From contig NZ_MIGY01000001.1 of the NCBI RefSeq assembly GCF_002940665.1, positions 62,001 to 126,000 on the forward strand: 64,000 bases of DNA, read 5' to 3'. Positions 1 through 7,459 of the stretch are shown here, one piece after another. Position 1 is the first letter of the stretch. The number at the start of each line of letters is the position of its first letter. The notes beneath the pieces were generated by a model. The model was not told where the DNA came from and did no database searches. It saw only the letters and a program-made list of their open reading frames with translations. The DNA is from Xanthomonas arboricola. GTDB taxonomy: Bacteria > Pseudomonadota > Gammaproteobacteria > Xanthomonadales > Xanthomonadaceae. A program made the position numbers and the translations under genes.

Positions 1-1
1 C

Positions 2-355
2 CCCTTTCTCGCCGGCATGGTCAACATCGTGCGCGTGTTCAGCGCGACCGTCGGCGGTGCCGTCATCGGTCAGCTCACAGCGGTGCGTACCCGCTTCCAT
101 ACCGACATGCTGCTCGACAGCGCGGCCCAGGCCATGCCTCGGCTGCCGCTATCCGATCCTTCCCTGGCCACGCTGTCGTCCACGGTCGCGCAGCAGGCCG
201 GCGTACTGGCTACGGCGGACGTCTATCGGGTGTTTGCGGTGCTGGCGCTGCTGCTGATTCCGGCGGTGCTGAAGCTGCAATACATCCCCGCGCCGGTCGT
301 GAATCGAATGCCCCAGGCGGTGCCGCCCAGCGCACCGGCCGGTGCAGCCTCCTGA
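2..355 (+). CDS. C-terminal end of an EmrB/DHA2-type MFS drug exporter (partial)
   Basis: The reading frame is open from the left edge to a TGA at 353-355 and begins before the window. The visible part starts with a membrane-like stretch rich in small residues (GMVNIVRVFSATVGGAVIG). A polar loop with RTRFHTDM follows, then a hydrophobic segment (VFAVLALLLIPAVLKL) and a short polar tail. This is the usual ending of 14-helix drug:H+ antiporters of the DHA2/EmrB group. The next gene encodes an EmrA-type periplasmic adaptor, so the two would form a tripartite exporter with an outer-membrane channel. Substrate unknown. The family call rests mainly on the adaptor next door. Confidence 0.7.
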   Translation, partial: PFLAGMVNIVRVFSATVGGAVIGQLTAVRTRFHTDMLLDSAAQAMPRLPLSDPSLATLSSTVAQQAGVLATADVYRVFAVLALLLIPAVLKLQYIPAPVVNRMPQAVPPSAPAGAAS

Positions 356-380
356 TCTTCTCTTGGTGAAACAGTTTCCT

Positions 381-1460
381 ATGGCCACTAACCTTCGCTT
401 TCGCATCACGGTCGGCACGATTGCCGCCGTCGCCCTCGTAGGCGGGTTCTTCTTCCTGAACCGCTCGGAATCCAGTGCGTCCCGGCAAAGTACCGACGAC
501 GCCTATGTGCAAGCCGACTTCACGGTGATCGTCCCCCAGGTGGGGGGCGTCATCACTGAGGTCGCAGTCGCCGACCATCAGGACGTCCAGGCCGGCGCCC
601 CGCTGGTCAGCATTGACGAACGCGACCTGCGCATCGCGGTGGACAACGCGAGTGCGCACGTCGCCAGCGCACAGGCCGCCATCGGCAGCCTGCAGGCGCA
701 GATCGCGCGCCAGCAAAGCATCATCGAGCAGGCACGTGCCGCGGTGGTCGCCGCCAGCGCCAATCTCAAGCTCGCGGAGGCCAATCGCAGCCGCTTCACC
801 AACCTGGCCCGCGATGGTTCCGGCACGGTACAGGCCCAGCAGCAGGCCGAGGCGCAGTGGGAAATCCAGCGCGCCGCGCATGAGCGGGATCGCGCCGGCC
901 TGCATTCGGCCGAGCAGCAGACCGCCATCCTGCGCGCCGATCTGGACAAGGCGCAGGCTGCCTTGCTGGCAGCGCAGGCGGAAAAAGCGGCCGCCGACTT
1001 GAACCTGTCCTATGCCCGCGTGACCGCGCCTGTCGGCGGGGTCGTCGCCCAACGCCGCGCCCGGGTCGGTGGCTATGCCCGTGTGGGCGAGCCGCTGCTG
1101 ACCCTGGTGCCGCTGGATGCGGTCTATGTGGAAGCCAACTTCCGCGAAACGCAACTGGCCCGTGTGCAGGTCGGCCAGCCGGTGGAGGTCACCGTGGATG
1201 CCTTGCCGGGCCTGCGCCTCAAGGGCCGCGTCGAAAGCTTGGGGCCGGCCAGCGGCGTGAGCTTCTCGGCGGTGCCGCCGCACAACGCCACCGGCAACTT
1301 CACCAAGATCGTGCAACGCCTGCCGGTACGTATCCAGTTGGAGCCGGGCCAGGAGGATGTCCGTCGCTTGCGCGTCGGCATGTCGGTGCGTCCGGTCATC
1401 GACGTTGATGCCAAGGTCGCCGAGGCGGCAGAAGCCGGACAAGGCGCGGCACGCCCATAG
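381..1460 (+). CDS. emrA: HlyD-family periplasmic adaptor of an EmrA-type efflux pump
   Basis: Membrane fusion protein of 359 aa linking the inner-membrane exporter upstream to an outer-membrane channel. A single N-terminal membrane anchor (TVGTIAAVALVGGFFFL) is followed by the EmrA signature DDAYVQAD and a biotinyl-lipoyl-like half motif with VPQVGGVITEV. A long Ala/Gln-rich coiled coil covers about residues 90-210. The second lipoyl half follows (LSYARVTAPVGGVV), then a beta-barrel with VEANFRETQL. I chose the ATG at 381 because GGTGA lies 11 bases upstream and the product then begins just before the anchor. An ATG at 342 in the same frame would overlap the exporter gene and add 13 residues. 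The symbol denotes family resemblance, not proven orthology. Confidence 0.85.
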   Translation: MATNLRFRITVGTIAAVALVGGFFFLNRSESSASRQSTDDAYVQADFTVIVPQVGGVITEVAVADHQDVQAGAPLVSIDERDLRIAVDNASAHVASAQAAIGSLQAQIARQQSIIEQARAAVVAASANLKLAEANRSRFTNLARDGSGTVQAQQQAEAQWEIQRAAHERDRAGLHSAEQQTAILRADLDKAQAALLAAQAEKAAADLNLSYARVTAPVGGVVAQRRARVGGYARVGEPLLTLVPLDAVYVEANFRETQLARVQVGQPVEVTVDALPGLRLKGRVESLGPASGVSFSAVPPHNATGNFTKIVQRLPVRIQLEPGQEDVRRLRVGMSVRPVIDVDAKVAEAAEAGQGAARP

Positions 1461-1483
1461 TTTCACCGTAACGGAGAGTCCCC

Positions 1484-2008
1484 ATGTCCATTCCCTTGGT
1501 TTCCTCATTCAGATCCGCTTTCGTTCGCACTTTGTTGGTCGGTCTGCTGCCTCTGTGCAGCGCGGCACAGGCTGGGCCGGCACGGGCCGATATCGTCATC
1601 GAACGTCCAAGCATCGCCCTGGCGGCCGCACGCAGCATCGTCGCTGCGGCGAATGCCGAGGCCGGCCGCAACGGCTGGGCGATCAGCGTGGCCGTCGTCG
1701 ATATCGCGGGTGAACTGGTGGCTTTCGAGAAGAGCGATGCGGCGATCGGCATCAGCCCTGCGGTGGCCATCGGCAAGGCACGCACGGCGGCCTTGTTGCA
1801 GGCACCGTCCAAGCAGTTCGAGGACTTCATCAACGCCGGGCGGCCCAGCTTTCTGTCCACGCCGGGCGTTACCGCGCTGGAAGGCGGGGTGCCCATCGTC
1901 GTCGAGGGCCGGGTGGTTGGCGCCGTGGGTGTCAGCGGCGCCCACGGCGCCAACGACTCGCAGGTCGCAACCGTCGCCGCTGCTGCCATCGAACATCCAC
2001 GGAAATGA
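1484..2008 (+). CDS. Exported GlcG/HbpS-family (DUF336) protein
   Basis: A 174-aa protein with a Sec-type signal peptide (basic start, hydrophobic LLVGLLPLCSAA, likely cleavage near AQA) followed by a GlcG/HbpS domain. Family marks are the SIVAAANAEA stretch, WAISVAVVDIAGELVAF, and the glycine-rich end VEGRVVGAVGVSGAHGAND. Members bind haem or small ligands or sit in catabolic operons; their biochemistry is poorly known. GGAGAG lies about 6 bases before the ATG. It sits 23 bases after the efflux adaptor and 10 bases before a dehydrogenase gene, so all are probably one transcript. The periplasmic location suggests a ligand-binding or protective role beside the exporter, which is inference. Confidence 0.8.
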   Translation: MSIPLVSSFRSAFVRTLLVGLLPLCSAAQAGPARADIVIERPSIALAAARSIVAAANAEAGRNGWAISVAVVDIAGELVAFEKSDAAIGISPAVAIGKARTAALLQAPSKQFEDFINAGRPSFLSTPGVTALEGGVPIVVEGRVVGAVGVSGAHGANDSQVATVAAAAIEHPRK

Positions 2009-2018
2009 GGGCGCCGTC

Positions 2019-2747
2019 ATGAACACCTTGAGAGACAAGACCGTGGTCGTTGTCGGCGGCAGTTCCGGCATCGGCCTGCGTGTTGCCCAACTCGCGGCTG
2101 ACGAAGGGGCGCAGCTGCTGATCGTCGGCCGCGATAGCGGCCGCCTGCAGGCCGCGCAAGCCGACCTCCAGGCACGTGGGGCCACCGTCGGCACTTACCA
2201 GGTGGACGCCCATGACCACACGGCGCTGGCAGCGCTGTTCGATGAATTGCCCGCGTTCGACCACCTGGTCTCGATGATCGGCGACGTGATGGGCGGTGGC
2301 TTCATCGGTGCCGACATCGCGGTGATTCGTCATGTGATCGAATCCAAGTTCTTCACCAACCTGCGCATCGGCCAACTGGCCGCGGCCAAGGTGCGCGAAG
2401 GCGGCAGCCTGGTGTTCACGTCCGGCACCGGCGGTCGGGCTCAGGATGCCTGCGCCAGCTATGTCGGCAATCTCGGCATCAACGCACTGGCCGAGGGGCT
2501 GGCGGTGGAGCTGGCCCCAAAAGCGCGGGTCAACGCGGTCTCGCCGACCTGGACGGTCACGCCCTTCTGGCGCGACGTGCCGCCGGCACAGGTCGAGGCC
2601 ACGCGCGCCCACTTCGAACAGGTCATCCCGCTCAAGCGCACCGCGCGGATCGACGAGCTGGCCTCGACCTACCTGTTCCTGATGACCAACGGTTTCATCA
2701 CCGGACAGCACATCGCCGTGGACGGCGGCATCATGCTTGGCGCCTGA
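2019..2747 (+). CDS. SDR-family oxidoreductase lacking the catalytic lysine
   Basis: A 242-aa short-chain dehydrogenase/reductase. The Rossmann NAD(P)-binding motif GGSSGIG is at residues 13-19. The candidate catalytic Ser135 and Tyr148 are 13 residues apart, as usual, but the YxxxK lysine is replaced: the sequence reads YVGNL, with Leu at 152. The late segment LAPKARVNAVSPTWTVTPFW and the C-terminal GQHIAVDGG are classic. With no lysine to lower the tyrosine pKa, ordinary dehydrogenase chemistry is doubtful; the protein may be an atypical enzyme or a binding protein. The start ATG has GAGG in front and follows the previous stop by 10 bases. A much longer frame starting at 1653 reads antisense-like sequence and was not used. 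Confidence 0.85.
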   Translation: MNTLRDKTVVVVGGSSGIGLRVAQLAADEGAQLLIVGRDSGRLQAAQADLQARGATVGTYQVDAHDHTALAALFDELPAFDHLVSMIGDVMGGGFIGADIAVIRHVIESKFFTNLRIGQLAAAKVREGGSLVFTSGTGGRAQDACASYVGNLGINALAEGLAVELAPKARVNAVSPTWTVTPFWRDVPPAQVEATRAHFEQVIPLKRTARIDELASTYLFLMTNGFITGQHIAVDGGIMLGA

Positions 2748-2781
2748 CGCCGGCACATCCCTACTTTTCTCGGAATTCGCC

Positions 2782-3102
2782 ATGCACGGCTACCAAGTCA
2801 CCTTTTATACCCAGCAGGATCGTATGCACGGTTCCACGCCCCTCGCACAATGGTTGCTCGACGAAGCGAAGAAGCTGGGCATTCGCGGCGCGACGCTGGA
2901 TGGTGCGCTCCAGGGTCTTGGGCATGACGGCACCGTCCATGCGATCAACATGTTCGACTTCTCCGACCAGCCGGTGCAGGTCACGATGGTGCTCACCACC
3001 AAGGAAGTCGAGCGCCTGTTCTCTCAACTCGATGATGCGCAAGTGCGGGTTTTCTACACGAAGATTCCCGCAGAGTTCGGCACCCTGGGAAAGCCCGATT
3101 GA
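2782..3102 (+). CDS. DUF190 PII-like protein
   Basis: A 106-aa protein of the DUF190 family, which has a ferredoxin-like fold related to PII signal proteins. Typical features are the opening GYQVTFYTQQDRMHG, the segment LAQWLLDEAKKLGIRGATL, the GLGHDGTVH motif, and a beta strand PVQVTMVLTTKEVERLF. DUF190 genes often stand next to crcB fluoride channels, but no crcB is present here. The ATG at 2782 is the natural family start; an earlier ATG at 2737 would begin inside the preceding gene. The gene ends a plus-strand run of five genes and faces the convergent LysR gene. It may bind nucleotides or an ion and modulate a partner, but the partner is unknown. Confidence 0.85.
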   Translation: MHGYQVTFYTQQDRMHGSTPLAQWLLDEAKKLGIRGATLDGALQGLGHDGTVHAINMFDFSDQPVQVTMVLTTKEVERLFSQLDDAQVRVFYTKIPAEFGTLGKPD

Positions 3103-3148
3103 ACCGCCGCAACGGCGGTGCCTGTGCCGCCGTGTAGGGGATACCCGC

Positions 3149-4027
3149 TCAAGTCCGAGCCAGGCGCTCGCGCAGAAATTCGATGAAGCGCTGCGTTTTC
3201 GCCGGCAGCAGACGTGTCTCGGTAATGGCGTAAACCGGGGTGGGACTGCCTTGCCATTGCGGCAACAGGCGACGCAAGCGGTCGTGGGCAAGGTCGTCCG
3301 CGGCGATTTCCTCGGGCATCAGCACGATGCCCATGCCCATGGTCGCCAGGCGCCGGATCATGCCGACATTGTTGACCGCGAACCGGCTGCCCACCGAAAT
3401 CGTGGTCGTTCGTGTGCCGTCGTGCAGCGTCCACATGTTGGTTTTCGCCATGCCAAGGCACTCGTGCTGCGCTAGGTCAGCGGGCTCGCCGGGTTCCCCC
3501 GAGCGTTCGAGATAGTCCGGGGAGGCGTAGAGGCAGGTCGAGAGCCGGGCTAGCGGACGTGCGATCAACTGCGAATTCTCCGACTCACCCATGCGGATCG
3601 CCACGTCGAAGGGCTCGCTAACCAGATCGACCCGCCGCGGCGTCAGGTCGAAGTCGAACGTGATGCCGGGATAGTGCCGGGCAAACTCGGCGATCAACGG
3701 CGCTAGGTAGGTGACCGCGAAATCGACCGGCAAGGATACGCGCAGCATGCCGCTGGGCTGCGCCAGCATTTCCCCCAGTTGTTCGTGCGCGAGCCGGGCT
3801 TCATCGACGATGCGCTTGCAGCGCTCGAAGTAGATCTGGCCGGCTTCGGTCAGCTCGACCTTGCGGGTCGTGCGGTGCAGCAAGCGCAGGCCGATGGCCT
3901 TCTCCAGCATGCTGATCCGCCGCGACAGCGTGGAGTTCGGCATCCCGATCGCCTCGGCGGCCCCGCGGAATCCCTTGGCTTTGACGACCTCGACGAACAA
4001 GGCCATGTCATTCAAAAGCTGTTCCAT
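3149..4027 (-). CDS. LysR-family transcriptional regulator
   Basis: A 292-aa LTTR. The N-terminal winged helix-turn-helix is clear (GFRGAAEAIGMPNSTLSRRI, then LLHRTTRKVELTEAG). The periplasmic-binding-protein-like effector domain starts near residue 90 (GMLRVSLPVDFAVTYL) and contains the CrgA/DmlR-subgroup stretch DVAIRMGE. It is divergent from the Old Yellow Enzyme gene 101 bases away and probably controls that plus-strand cluster. The ATG at 4027 fits the family; it lies inside a perfect palindrome, suggesting autoregulation. An alternative ATG at 4006 would remove seven residues and leave the palindrome upstream. The inducer is unknown; an electrophile or aromatic compound would suit the neighbours. 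Confidence 0.88.
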   Translation of the reverse strand: MEQLLNDMALFVEVVKAKGFRGAAEAIGMPNSTLSRRISMLEKAIGLRLLHRTTRKVELTEAGQIYFERCKRIVDEARLAHEQLGEMLAQPSGMLRVSLPVDFAVTYLAPLIAEFARHYPGITFDFDLTPRRVDLVSEPFDVAIRMGESENSQLIARPLARLSTCLYASPDYLERSGEPGEPADLAQHECLGMAKTNMWTLHDGTRTTTISVGSRFAVNNVGMIRRLATMGMGIVLMPEEIAADDLAHDRLRRLLPQWQGSPTPVYAITETRLLPAKTQRFIEFLRERLART

Positions 4028-4057
4028 AACATTGCTCCATTGATGGAGCAATGTTAT
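4026..4057. promoter_or_regulatory. Perfect 15-bp palindrome, probable operator
   Basis: The arm ATAACATTGCTCCAT at 4026-4040 is followed by TG and by its exact reverse complement at 4043-4057. It overlaps the LysR start codon and lies in the short divergent region before the Old Yellow Enzyme gene. A further half-site GCTCCATTG recurs at 4101-4109, the same orientation as 4034-4042 and 67 bases away. LysR regulators commonly bind such dyads plus a second site, so this is the best candidate for the operator of the gene beside it. Binding is inferred. Confidence 0.7.
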
Positions 4058-4128
4058 CCAATTCACCCCATTTATTCCAAATCAAATGAGGCCGATGATG
4101 GCTCCATTGTCAACCCGAGGACATCATC

Positions 4129-5205
4129 ATGAGTCAGCTTTTCACCCCCGTCCGTGTTGGACGCTACACTCTCCCGAACCGCTTGGTCATGGCCCCCATG
4201 ACCCGCTCGCGTGCCGATGACGCGACCGGCGTGCCGACCGACCTCGTCACAACCTACTACGCACAGCGTGCCGGCGCCGGCCTGATCATCAGCGAGGGCG
4301 TCTACCCCTCGCCGACCGGCAAGGGCTACGTGCGCACGCCGGGCATCATCGACGACGCACAGGTCGCAGCCTGGAAGAACGTCGCCGATGCCGTGCACGC
4401 CAAGGGCGGCCGCATCTTCATGCAGTTGATGCACGCCGGGCGCGTATCGCATCCGTCGATGCAGCCGGGCGGCGGGTTGCCCGTGGCGCCGTCGGCGATC
4501 AAGCCGGAAGGCCAGTCCTGGACTGCCAGCGGCCCGCAGGACTACGTCGTGCCGCATGCACTGAGCGTGGCCGAGATCGCCGGTGTCGTCGAGGACTACC
4601 GCACCGCCACCCGCCGGGCGCTGGAAGCCGGTTTCGATGGCGTCGAGCTGCATGGCGCGTCGGGCTACCTGCCCGAGCAGTTCCTGTCCTCGGGCAGCAA
4701 CCAGCGCACGGACGAATACGGCGGTTCCGTCGCCAACCGCGCCCGCTTCGTGCTGGACGTGCTCAAGGCCATGGTCGAGGAGGCCGGCGGTGATCGCGTT
4801 GGCCTGAAGATCTCGCCGGAGATGAACTTCAACAGCATCTCCGACGCCACGCCGCAGGAGACCTACACTTATCTGGTCGATCAATTGGACGGCCTCGACC
4901 TGGCCTACCTGCACGTGGCCCTGTTCGGCCCGACCAGTGTCGATTACCACGCGCTGCTGCGCCCGCGTTTCAAGGGTGCCTACCTGATCGGCAGCGGTCT
5001 GGATCAGGCCAAGGCCGAAGCCATCCTGAGCGAGGACAAGGCCGACGCCACGGTGTTCGGCGGTGCCTTCCTGGCCAACCCGGATCTGCCCGAGCGCTTC
5101 CGCCAAGGTGCCGCGCTGAATGCGCCCGACAAGGACACGTTCTACTCGCCGGGCGCCAAGGGCTACATCGACTATCCCGCCTTGAGCGATAGCACCACTG
5201 CCTGA
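4129..5205 (+). CDS. Old Yellow Enzyme family alkene reductase (NemA-like)
   Basis: A 358-aa flavin (FMN) ene-reductase that would use NAD(P)H to reduce activated C=C bonds of enones, nitro-esters or similar electrophiles. Seen features: the N-terminal strand LPNRLVMAPMTRSRA, the MQLMHAGR segment near residue 98, and SSGSNQRTDEYGGSVANR. The C-terminal FMN-binding end is VFGGAFLANPDLPERF. The substrate-binding pair is unusual: His175 is kept and Tyr180 is kept, but the residue expected as Asn or His is Ser178 (HGASGY). It starts 101 bases from the divergent LysR gene and is followed 10 bases later by a pirin gene. Length is normal for the family. Cytoplasmic. Confidence 0.92.
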   Translation: MSQLFTPVRVGRYTLPNRLVMAPMTRSRADDATGVPTDLVTTYYAQRAGAGLIISEGVYPSPTGKGYVRTPGIIDDAQVAAWKNVADAVHAKGGRIFMQLMHAGRVSHPSMQPGGGLPVAPSAIKPEGQSWTASGPQDYVVPHALSVAEIAGVVEDYRTATRRALEAGFDGVELHGASGYLPEQFLSSGSNQRTDEYGGSVANRARFVLDVLKAMVEEAGGDRVGLKISPEMNFNSISDATPQETYTYLVDQLDGLDLAYLHVALFGPTSVDYHALLRPRFKGAYLIGSGLDQAKAEAILSEDKADATVFGGAFLANPDLPERFRQGAALNAPDKDTFYSPGAKGYIDYPALSDSTTA

Positions 5206-5215
5206 GACCGCCACC

Positions 5216-5950
5216 ATGTCCATTGTCATCGCCCAGCTTCATCGCGCCAACCACGCCGGCCATTTCCGCGCCTTCGGTCTGCGTGGCGAGGCCGGGTTGC
5301 TGTCCCCGTTCCTCGGGGTCGATCACTATTGGATGAACGGGCCGACCTTTCCGCCGCACCGCCATGCGGGCATGTCGGCCGTGTCCTACCTGCTGCTCGA
5401 TTCCGAGACGGGCATGGCCAACCGCGACTCCATCGGCACCGACAACCTGATCCGGCCGGGCGGTCTGCACTGGACGACCGCCGGGCAGGGAGTGGTGCAC
5501 GAGGAAGTCCCGGCCGAACCCGGCAAGACGGTTCATGGACTGCAGATATTCGTCGGACTGGCACCGGCGCGCCGCGACATTGCGCCGTTCCCGCTGACGA
5601 TCGAACCGCAGGACGTGCCGGTCATCCAACGGCCCGGCGCCAAGATCCGCGTCCCGGTGGGACGCTATGGCGACACGCACTCCCCGTTGACGCCGCCGAC
5701 CGAGGTAACGCTGCTCGATGTCTCGCTGGAGGCGGGCGCCGAGCTGACTGTGCCGGTGGCCGCAGGCCACACCCTGTTCGCCATGCCGATCTTCGGCACG
5801 GTGGAGGTGGCGGATCAGCGCTTCGACAGCGAACACCTCAGAGTGCCGGTGTTCCCCGCGCAGGATGCGCCGCGCGACATTTCATTCAGAGTCCCCCAGG
5901 GCAGCGTCAAGGTCGTGCTGTTCAGCGGCCCACCGCTTCCGCTTGTCTAA
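5216..5950 (+). CDS. Pirin-family cupin protein
   Basis: A 244-aa bicupin of the pirin family. The N-terminal cupin carries the metal ligands in PPHRHAGMSAVSYLL and HWTTAGQGVVHEE, that is two His, a further His and a Glu. The C-terminal cupin is shorter (TLLDVSLEAGAELTVPV, HTLFAMPIFG). Some bacterial pirins such as YhaK and YhhW are metal enzymes with quercetinase activity; others are redox or transcriptional cofactors. It lies 10 bases after the Old Yellow Enzyme gene and 23 before the hydrolase gene, in one apparent operon. The metal-binding residues suggest an active protein. Activity on flavonoids here is inference. Confidence 0.85.
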   Translation: MSIVIAQLHRANHAGHFRAFGLRGEAGLLSPFLGVDHYWMNGPTFPPHRHAGMSAVSYLLLDSETGMANRDSIGTDNLIRPGGLHWTTAGQGVVHEEVPAEPGKTVHGLQIFVGLAPARRDIAPFPLTIEPQDVPVIQRPGAKIRVPVGRYGDTHSPLTPPTEVTLLDVSLEAGAELTVPVAAGHTLFAMPIFGTVEVADQRFDSEHLRVPVFPAQDAPRDISFRVPQGSVKVVLFSGPPLPLV

Positions 5951-5973
5951 ACCCCAAACGAAGGACTTCCATC

Positions 5974-6579
5974 ATGGCAAGAGACCAATTCACCGCCGAA
6001 AACTCCGCGCTGCTGCTGATCGACCACCAGGTCGGCACCATGCAACTGATCAAGAACATCGACTCCGGGTTCGCCGGCAAGCAGGCAATCGCGCTGGCCA
6101 AGCTGGCGAAGATCCTGAACCTGCCGACCGTGATCACTTCCAGCCAGGAAGATCGCGCCCAGGGGCCGATCATGCCGGAAATCGCCGAAATCCTGCCCGC
6201 AGCGCACGCCGCGCGCATCAAGCGTCCCGGCGTGGTCAATGCCTGGGCCTACCCGGAGTTCCGCGACGCGGTGCTCGCCACCGGGCGCAAGCACCTGATC
6301 ATGGCCGGCGTGACCACCGATGTCTGCCTGATCTTCCCGGCCATTGACGCCGCGCTCGAAGGCTTCTCCGTGCAGGCGGTGATGGATGCCTCGGGCTCGC
6401 CCAGCGACCTGTCCGAGGAGTTCTCCCGTCAGCGCATGCACGATGCCGGCGTGGTGCTCACCGCCACCAACACGCTGATGGCCGAGATCGCCCAGGATTG
6501 GTCTACGCCCGATGGCCAGCAACTGATCGGCCTGCTGTTCAGCGACGTGTTCCCGGCACTGGGCGCCAGCATCTCCTGA
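5974..6579 (+). CDS. Isochorismatase-like cysteine hydrolase (YcaC type)
   Basis: A 201-aa protein of the isochorismatase-like hydrolase superfamily. The catalytic Asp is in LLLIDHQVGTM near residue 18, the Lys in the HAARIKRPGVVNAW segment, and the Cys in GVTTDVCLIFPAI near residue 113. The conserved non-proline cis-peptide region before the Cys is also visible. YcaC-type members are octameric hydrolases of uncertain substrate, often amides. The start follows a good spacing after the pirin gene (AAGGA upstream). Neighbouring redox and cupin genes suggest it removes a side product of the same pathway. The substrate cannot be named. Confidence 0.85.
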   Translation: MARDQFTAENSALLLIDHQVGTMQLIKNIDSGFAGKQAIALAKLAKILNLPTVITSSQEDRAQGPIMPEIAEILPAAHAARIKRPGVVNAWAYPEFRDAVLATGRKHLIMAGVTTDVCLIFPAIDAALEGFSVQAVMDASGSPSDLSEEFSRQRMHDAGVVLTATNTLMAEIAQDWSTPDGQQLIGLLFSDVFPALGASIS

Positions 6580-6652
6580 GCCACGCTCCCGACTCGCTGG
6601 CCGAAGCGCAAAACGCTTCGACCAGCGACCTGTTTCCATCAAGGAGAAGACA

Positions 6653-7459
6653 ATGAGCTATATCGACGTTTCGGAGCGCTCGCTTAGCAACCTGATTTCG
6701 TTGCGCGGTCGCACCGCGGTCGTCACCGGAGGTGCGGCCGGCATTGGCCGTGCGATCAGCAAGCGCCTCGCGGAGGCTGGAGCCACGCTGGTTATCGGCG
6801 ACCTCGACGAGGCCAAGGCGAAGGAAACGGCCGCCGAGTTCGCGTCCTTCGGCGGCAAGCACCTCGGGGCGAGCCTCGATGTCAACGACCATGCCTCGAT
6901 CTCCGCGCTTGCCGACCTGGCCGTGTCATCGACCGGGCGGCTCGACATCTGGGTCAACAATGCCGGCATCTACCCCTCCCGTGCGGTGCTGGACATCACC
7001 GATACCGAATGGGATCGCGTCATCGACCTCAATCTGCGCGGCACCTTCTTCGGTGCCCGCGAGGCGGCGCTGCGCATGCAGCCCAATACCGGCGTCATCG
7101 TCAACATCGTCTCGACCGCCGCCTACAACGCCAGCAATGGCGCCAACTCCGCCCACTACGTCGCCTCAAAGCACGCGGTGGCGGGCCTGACCAAGAGCCT
7201 CGCGGTCGAACTGGGCCCCAAGGGCATTCGCGCCGTGGGCGTCGCTCCGACACTGACCGAAACGCCCGGCGTGGCGAGCAAGCGAACCGAAGGCGAGGCC
7301 GTCAACGAGGCGCTGGTGCGCTACGCGCAGGCGCTGCCTCTGGGCCGGCTCGGTGTTCCCGACGACATCGCCCGCGTCGTCCTGTTCGCAGCGTCCGATC
7401 TTGGTGCATTCGTTTCCGGCAGCGTGATCCCCGTGGACGGCGGCGATCTGGCCCGTTGA
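6653..7459 (+). CDS. SDR-family oxidoreductase, complete catalytic motif
   Basis: A classical 268-aa short-chain dehydrogenase. It shows the cofactor motif VTGGAAGIGRA near residue 24, an acidic residue after strand 2 (VIGDLDEA) pointing to NAD(H), and the structural NNAG motif. The catalytic Ser is in NIVSTAAY and Tyr/Lys are in HYVASKHAVAGL. The C-terminal GSVIPVDGGD closes the fold. AAGGAGAAG lies just before the ATG. Its TGA at 7457-7459 overlaps a TTG that could start the next gene. Probably oxidises or reduces a hydroxyl or ketone intermediate of the cargo pathway; substrate unknown. Confidence 0.9.
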   Translation: MSYIDVSERSLSNLISLRGRTAVVTGGAAGIGRAISKRLAEAGATLVIGDLDEAKAKETAAEFASFGGKHLGASLDVNDHASISALADLAVSSTGRLDIWVNNAGIYPSRAVLDITDTEWDRVIDLNLRGTFFGAREAALRMQPNTGVIVNIVSTAAYNASNGANSAHYVASKHAVAGLTKSLAVELGPKGIRAVGVAPTLTETPGVASKRTEGEAVNEALVRYAQALPLGRLGVPDDIARVVLFAASDLGAFVSGSVIPVDGGDLAR

